From positions 20,566 to 84,565 of the forward strand of contig CAMYAB010000005.1 in NCBI GenBank assembly GCA_947253625.1: DNA of 64,000 nucleotides. Reading direction: 5' to 3'. Under the pieces are notes generated by a model. That model was not told the DNA's origin. It saw only the letters and a program-made list of their open reading frames with translations, and made no database searches. This document shows positions 59,497 through 64,000 of the stretch, one piece after another. This stretch comes from an uncultured Porphyromonadaceae bacterium. GTDB taxonomy: Bacteria > Bacteroidota > Bacteroidia > Bacteroidales > Porphyromonadaceae. The position numbers were made by a program, and so were the translations under genes. How positions within the stretch are numbered: the stretch's first letter is position 1; every line of letters begins with the position of its first letter.

Positions 59497-60750
59497 CTAA
59501 AAGCTGTACTTCAGTTTTATCCAAGCCTCATCATTGTGGCGGTATTGGGCGAAAAGGCCTTTGTTGCCCGAGAGGTAGTCGTAACCTGCGGAGAGAGCCA
59601 CTTGATCGGTCAAAGAATAGGTGGCTGCAAAGCGATTGAAGAGGCCTCCATCAGCGAGATCCACGTAGGCAAAAGTGGAGAGCTTCAGGGTGTTCTGCAA
59701 AAGCTCCTTGGAGATCCTTGCTGTGGCAAGCCCGGCATGCCGATAGGCTGAGAGACCATCGCCGGGGTTGGGCGTAACCTTGTGGCTGTACTGTACGCTG
59801 ATATTCCAGTCGTTGCCGGCATACCAGTCCACACCCACAAGCGTATTGAGCGTATTGCGACGCTCCCCCTTGTGTCCGACCCGCACACTCTGTGCCTCTC
59901 CGATATTGTAGGCCACTTCACCTCTGAGGACCAACTCCCCTATGGGCAAGGCGCAGTCGGCACCCAGCATGGTCATGCGGCGGTATTGGCCTATGGTGAT
60001 GAGCGACAGTCCATCCTCCGCCAGTCCGATCTCGAAAGCCGGCATCTTATTCCACGTTCGCAACAAAGCGAGGGAAAAGTCCACCCCCTGCAGTGATGCT
60101 TTGATCCTACCCCCATACTCCATATTTTTGAGCGTCCGTGCCGGCCGGTTTTTCTCCGAGTCCGTCCAGCCGGGCAAATGTATGGCCCAGGGGTTATTGG
60201 GATCAGTGGGGAGTATGCAGAGCTCGGGGATGGGGGTACAGATCCCCTCAAGAGTGACACTCCCCAGGGTGTACTGTGCACGCAGGGCATTGACCGGCAT
60301 CCGTATGTCGTCGTAGTCCCGAGCCAAAAACTCCGTGTAGTCAAAGGGCGACACACAGTCGGTGATGCGCAGTCCATCGGCCACTCCCCACACCACAATC
60401 TGCCGTCCGATACGCAGGTCGAGGTTTTCGGTCGTATAGGAGAGGTAGGCCTCACGCAGCTCCACCCCCGTTCGATCTCTGAGGAGTGCATTGTAGGTGG
60501 CATTCAGCGACAGAAAGAGTCCGGCATCACCTTTTTCGACCGTCACTTCACCTCGAGCTCTGGTTCGTGACGCCATCCACTCAGCCTTCCCTTCGGAGCA
60601 GACTGCATGATAGGAGTCCAAAAAGCCCTTTACCCGGACCTGCAGCTTTTCCTCCCCCTCCTCTGCTCCGGAGTCGGTCTGCGCCCATGCCTGTGGCAGT
60701 AGGGAGACAAGGAGGAGCAGGAGCACCCCTATTGATTTTTTGGTCATCAT
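59497..60750 (-). CDS. Outer membrane beta-barrel protein (DUF1302-like)
   Basis: The 417-residue protein has a signal peptide (SIGVLLLLLVSLLPQAWAQ), an acidic linker, and a barrel with RGEVTVEKGDAGLFLSLNATYN, LREAYLSYTTENLDLRIGRQIVVWGVADGLRITD, and strands up to the C-terminal IKLKYSF. The GRQ-x-W segment resembles DUF1302 or alginate-export-type barrels. These often sit with MMPL/RND proteins and LolA/DUF1329-like periplasmic proteins. Its start overlaps the LolA-like stop by 4 bp, so the two are coupled. It is probably the outer membrane part of a lipid or hydrophobic-molecule transport system. Confidence 0.78.
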   Translation of the reverse strand: MMTKKSIGVLLLLLVSLLPQAWAQTDSGAEEGEEKLQVRVKGFLDSYHAVCSEGKAEWMASRTRARGEVTVEKGDAGLFLSLNATYNALLRDRTGVELREAYLSYTTENLDLRIGRQIVVWGVADGLRITDCVSPFDYTEFLARDYDDIRMPVNALRAQYTLGSVTLEGICTPIPELCILPTDPNNPWAIHLPGWTDSEKNRPARTLKNMEYGGRIKASLQGVDFSLALLRTWNKMPAFEIGLAEDGLSLITIGQYRRMTMLGADCALPIGELVLRGEVAYNIGEAQSVRVGHKGERRNTLNTLVGVDWYAGNDWNISVQYSHKVTPNPGDGLSAYRHAGLATARISKELLQNTLKLSTFAYVDLADGGLFNRFAATYSLTDQVALSAGYDYLSGNKGLFAQYRHNDEAWIKLKYSF

Positions 60751-61535
60751 AGTCCTTTTTCCAACCTAGCGACGGTGAACATACTTGGAGTCAGCTTGAG
60801 GTCATACTCTTGGCCACTCATCTTTATCTCCGTTGCATGCCCTGTCTGGACGTTTTCCATATTCATCGCTTGGATGGTCCAATAGCCGTCGACCTGCTTG
60901 ACTTGCGAGACAGAGAGCCGACGATGTAGCTTGTTGAGCTTGTCGTAGTACTCAGCCTTGACCGGCAACAGGCAGTCCTGCCTTATCCACGTGATACGCC
61001 GAGAGTAGAGCTCCTCCTTGTCTTTGGGTTTCGACTCCACGACCCAGCACTTGTGCTCCGCCACAGTCTCTTCTCTCAGGAGCGTATGCTCCTCCTCGTC
61101 CACATTGCGACTGCTCATATCGTTGTAGGTAAAGTCGCTTCCCATGAAGTAGTCCGTCCGGGAGGACTTGCCACTGATGCGGCGAGTTTTTTTCATAGCC
61201 GGCAAATAGAGCCACTTGTCGTCGTTTTTGGAGGGATCGTTGTAGGTCCAAGAGAGGAAGCCGGTCCCCTTGACATCTCCCGGGTAGGTAAAAAACATAA
61301 TCGTCTTCGTATTTTGACCCTCATCCATACTCCACGACTCCAGTTTGCGCACACGCTTTCGTCCGCTTTTTTGTAGGAGTGTCATCTCCACCATCGCATA
61401 GCGTGTGTCGCCATCGGGGCGGTTTTTGGCTTTTTGCATCACCTCCCGTCCCGAGAGGTTTTGGGCTTGTGCCTGCGCCCAACAGGCGGCCAATAGGATA
61501 ACGACCAACAGGGTGAAAAGTCTCGTTGTTTTCAT
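60747..61535 (-). CDS. LolA-like outer membrane lipoprotein-sorting-family protein
   Basis: The 262-residue protein has a signal peptide (TLLVVILLAACWAQAQAQN) and the fold of the PF17131-type LolA-like family: YAMVEMTLLQKSGRKRVRKLESWSMDEG, TKTIMFFTYPGDVKGTGFLSWTYNDPSKNDDKWLYLPAMKKTRRISGKS, VAEHKCWVVESKPKDKE. These beta half-barrels hold hydrophobic cargo in the periplasm. The family is found beside RND/MMPL proteins, so the likely role is a shuttle between the inner-membrane RND protein and the outer barrel. It lies 12 bp after the RND gene. Confidence 0.87.
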   Translation of the reverse strand: MKTTRLFTLLVVILLAACWAQAQAQNLSGREVMQKAKNRPDGDTRYAMVEMTLLQKSGRKRVRKLESWSMDEGQNTKTIMFFTYPGDVKGTGFLSWTYNDPSKNDDKWLYLPAMKKTRRISGKSSRTDYFMGSDFTYNDMSSRNVDEEEHTLLREETVAEHKCWVVESKPKDKEELYSRRITWIRQDCLLPVKAEYYDKLNKLHRRLSVSQVKQVDGYWTIQAMNMENVQTGHATEIKMSGQEYDLKLTPSMFTVARLEKGL

Positions 61536-61547
61536 ATACTACTTGGT

Positions 61548-63881
61548 TTATTTGTTGAATATACGGAGGTACCTAAAAAGGATGGGGGTCAAAAAGAGAT
61601 CCGCCAACAGGGCAGAGATCATACCGGCCACTGCCAGGATACCCCAGTTTCGGACCTGAATGGCATCCGAGAAGGCAAAGCCCAAGAAAGTAAAGGAGAT
61701 GATCACCGTGGACATAACAATCGCCAGCCCCTCTGTCCGAAAAGTCCTCCTGACAGACTCCGCATAGTCGCCACACCGATCATAGGCAACGTGGCCACAA
61801 TTGATGAAGTGAATCGTATCATCTACAGCGATACCCAGCACCATAGGGATCAGCGAAGCGGTCATCATATCGAGCGGGTACCCCAGCCATCCCATCATAC
61901 CTCCTACGATGATAGCAGGAGCTATATTGGGGATCATGCCAACGAGGGCGACTTTCCAGCTCCCAAAGATGAGTAGCAGGATCACCCCAATGACCAATAC
62001 GGAGAGTAGCATCGACCACATCTGGCCACGCTCCACATATTGTTGCATCACGGTGAATTGTGGGATGTTTCCGACCACCGACACTTGTGCACCGGGGAAG
62101 AGGCGACGGGCCTCGTCCTGTAGGTTGTCCATCTCTCTCTCTACCTCACATGAGTTGTAGTTGTTGAGCTCGACCTGTAGGCGCAGACGCTTATACTCAT
62201 AGTCCATCCAGTACTCCGACTCCGTACCGCCTGCATTTTCGTAGAGTAGGAGAGTCTGTGCCACCATGTCGGCACTGTCCGGGATGGCATAAAAACGCTC
62301 CTCATTGCCGTTGAGTGTGCAGTTCATATCCTTGATGATATCGGTGACACAGCTGTATCGCTTCGTCAGGTCATAGCCGGCCACGACCTTGGTCAGTTCG
62401 TCCAGCTTGCGGAGATTCTCCGGCTTCTTGGCATCGTCCTCATGAGGGAGTGTGATCATCAGGTCGTAGGAGTACATGGAGCCCAACTCTGTCTCACACA
62501 ACTCGAGGAACTTCCGAGCATAGGGGACCTTTCGACCTATGGTTTTTTCTACATCAAAAGCCGGCTCGATGAAGAAGAGCCCTACCCCACAGAAGAGCGT
62601 GAGGAGTGTGGAGTAGACAAATATCGAGCGGTGGTGCACCATCACAAAGTCTCCAAAGCGACTAAACGACTCTCCCATGACACCCTCAAAACTCCTCGGC
62701 ATGTCGGGTGAGGGCCGGCGATCCTTCCCGAAGGAGAGAATGATCGGTGTAAGCACCAGGCAGGTAAGCAGTACCGAAAGCAGACAGAGGGAGGTATTGA
62801 TCCCAATCGCTTTCATGGGGACTATCTTGATCGCAAGGAAGGTCATCATCGCGACAATCGTGGTCACACCGGACAGAAGCACACTCCACCCGGTCTCACC
62901 CACAGCCTCCAGGATAGACTCTCGACGTCGACCGGTCCGGACGAACTCGGTCTTGAAGTAGTTGTACAGGTGGATATTGTAGGCTATAGAGCAGGCAAAA
63001 GTCAGGATCACCGCTATCATGATTGAGACCATATCGACATAGCACCTCAGCCATCCCATGGTCCCCACCCCTATGGTCAGGCCAAACAGGGTGGTCAGCA
63101 ACGGAGCTATGATACCGCGGATCGACCGAGTCACGATGAACATCACAATGATCGATAGGATGAAAGCAAAAAGAAACAGTCGCATGGTCTCGTTTTGGAA
63201 GTACAGGACCTTTTCGTAGCCCATATAGGGCATCCCCGCTACATTGGGCGACAGCTCGGCATACTTTGCTTTGCTGACTATATGAGCGGCCTCCCTGCCC
63301 GTAAGCATATCCGGGGCCTCCTCTCCTGTCGCTCTATCGCTCTCGCCGGGGAAAGGGCGCAACTTCACCATGATCCAGGTCATCGTCCCATCCCGAGACA
63401 GTAGTCGCTCCGCCAAATGTGGCTTGCTGTAGGCACGAGCTTTGATCGCTCGTAGTGCGGAGGGATCCGATGGGATCTCCTCGGGGACAATCTGCTCGAT
63501 AGAGATCCCCTCCTCGGTCCCTTGCGTAAACTCAATGTCGGTGAGTGAGGTCACCCTTTCGGCATAGGACAGGCTATCCCGTAGCTCATCACTCAGCTCT
63601 CGGAGGAGGGTCAAGCCTCGGTGCGAAAAGAGGTCCGGGCTCTTCACCAACACTGCAACATAGTAGTCGTTGCCAAAGACAGCCTTGAACTCATCCGTCT
63701 TGAGCAACATCGGATCACCGCTGACAAAGTAGTCCTCAAAGGATGTTTTCATCACGATACGCTTTAGCCCCACAAGCGAGAGGGCAAGAAGCACGACAAA
63801 AACCCCTGCTACCCAAAGCCGATGACACAGTATCCACTCCGCCAGTCGTCTAAACTTACTGTTGATTTTTGTGAGTTTCAT
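61548..63881 (-). CDS. RND-superfamily MMPL-type membrane protein
   Basis: The 777-residue protein has an RND layout in duplicate: a first membrane helix (LWVAGVFVVLLALSLVGL), a large periplasmic loop to about residue 235, five further helices (LFLFAFILSIIVMFIV, TIVAMMTFLAIKIVPMKAIGIN), then a second loop and six more (MLLSVLVIGVILLLIFGSW, MVLGIAVDDTIHFIN). GIAVDDTIHF carries the paired aspartates of the proton relay. It matches the MMPL/HpnN-like group, which moves lipids or hydrophobic molecules with proton force. It heads a four-gene unit with a LolA-like protein, a beta barrel and a lipoprotein. Confidence 0.93.
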   Translation of the reverse strand: MKLTKINSKFRRLAEWILCHRLWVAGVFVVLLALSLVGLKRIVMKTSFEDYFVSGDPMLLKTDEFKAVFGNDYYVAVLVKSPDLFSHRGLTLLRELSDELRDSLSYAERVTSLTDIEFTQGTEEGISIEQIVPEEIPSDPSALRAIKARAYSKPHLAERLLSRDGTMTWIMVKLRPFPGESDRATGEEAPDMLTGREAAHIVSKAKYAELSPNVAGMPYMGYEKVLYFQNETMRLFLFAFILSIIVMFIVTRSIRGIIAPLLTTLFGLTIGVGTMGWLRCYVDMVSIMIAVILTFACSIAYNIHLYNYFKTEFVRTGRRRESILEAVGETGWSVLLSGVTTIVAMMTFLAIKIVPMKAIGINTSLCLLSVLLTCLVLTPIILSFGKDRRPSPDMPRSFEGVMGESFSRFGDFVMVHHRSIFVYSTLLTLFCGVGLFFIEPAFDVEKTIGRKVPYARKFLELCETELGSMYSYDLMITLPHEDDAKKPENLRKLDELTKVVAGYDLTKRYSCVTDIIKDMNCTLNGNEERFYAIPDSADMVAQTLLLYENAGGTESEYWMDYEYKRLRLQVELNNYNSCEVEREMDNLQDEARRLFPGAQVSVVGNIPQFTVMQQYVERGQMWSMLLSVLVIGVILLLIFGSWKVALVGMIPNIAPAIIVGGMMGWLGYPLDMMTASLIPMVLGIAVDDTIHFINCGHVAYDRCGDYAESVRRTFRTEGLAIVMSTVIISFTFLGFAFSDAIQVRNWGILAVAGMISALLADLFLTPILFRYLRIFNK

Positions 63882-64000
63882 CTTTCACTATCACCCTTGT
63901 TGCGACTCGGGGGAGTAAAAGCAACGATCCCTCCTATAGCGAACCAGGGCCCCATTTGTAATAAAAAAAAAAAAAAAAAAACGATCTTTGTTCTAAAGTA
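63882..64000. other. Leader of the RND operon with a long A run
   Basis: The stretch holds no gene. A run of about 19 A on the plus strand (63962-63980), T on the transcribed side, lies 80 bp before the RND start. I found no full TAnnTTTG box. Confidence 0.5.

Overview
The window reads as a chromosomal stretch of a Bacteroidetes bacterium, most like the Porphyromonas group. The reasons are SusC/SusD outer-membrane import genes, a bifunctional fucokinase/GDP-fucose pyrophosphorylase (Fkp), the HU-like protein and T7-lysozyme-type amidase usual in this phylum, and upstream sites of the Bacteroidetes form TAnnTTTG, with a TTTG about 20 bases further up at the best ones. G+C content looks close to half. 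Apart from one broken fragment, every gene I support lies on the minus strand, so operons read from high to low coordinates.

Layout, left to right. 1-5258: a starch-type utilisation locus with a SusR-like membrane regulator, a GH97 alpha-glucosidase and the start of a SusC receptor cut by the window edge. 5691-26044: the str, S10, spc and alpha ribosomal operons in one run (rpsL, rpsG, fusA, rpsJ ... rpsN, then rpsH ... secY, map, infA, rpmJ, rpsM, rpsK, rpsD, rpoA, rplQ), broken by two unusual gene-free stretches of about 760 bp, one between rpsL and rpsG and one between rpsN and rpsH. 26400-29161: an outer-membrane barrel protein, a TetR regulator with a carboxyl/O-methyltransferase, and tRNA-Thr(CGU). 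29171-38214: valS, an S4-domain protein, pth, a DUF3109 protein, rplY, the rpsF-rpsR-rplI operon and a THUMP rRNA methyltransferase. 38294-45014: a radical-SAM sulfatase-maturase-type enzyme, radA, fkp, an arginine-deiminase-like hydrolase and a flavodoxin-fold reductase. 45059-49205: a lipoprotein/coiled-coil pair resembling spanins, an HU-like protein, a decayed leucine-rich-repeat gene and kbl, with a 172-bp MITE-like element on each side of kbl. 49233-57265: a SusC-SusD-zinc metallohydrolase-DUF4302 import operon. 57542-58554: a ribbon-helix-helix ORF pair and an N-acetylmuramoyl-L-alanine amidase. 58961-63881: an operon for an RND/MMPL membrane protein, a LolA-like periplasmic protein, a beta-barrel protein and a lipoprotein.

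Two repeat systems run through the window beneath the genes. The first is six intergenic arrays of a 16-bp core (GCTTCTATCCGTGAAA) repeated at exactly 22-bp intervals with 6-bp variable linkers, all placed between transcription units. The second is the 172-bp element with about 18-bp terminal inverted repeats. One copy sits inside a leucine-rich-repeat gene; removing it with one copy of the 5-bp duplication restores an open frame to a natural stop codon. I rate these two families, the ribosomal operon gaps and the four-gene envelope transport operon as the most promising less-described features.
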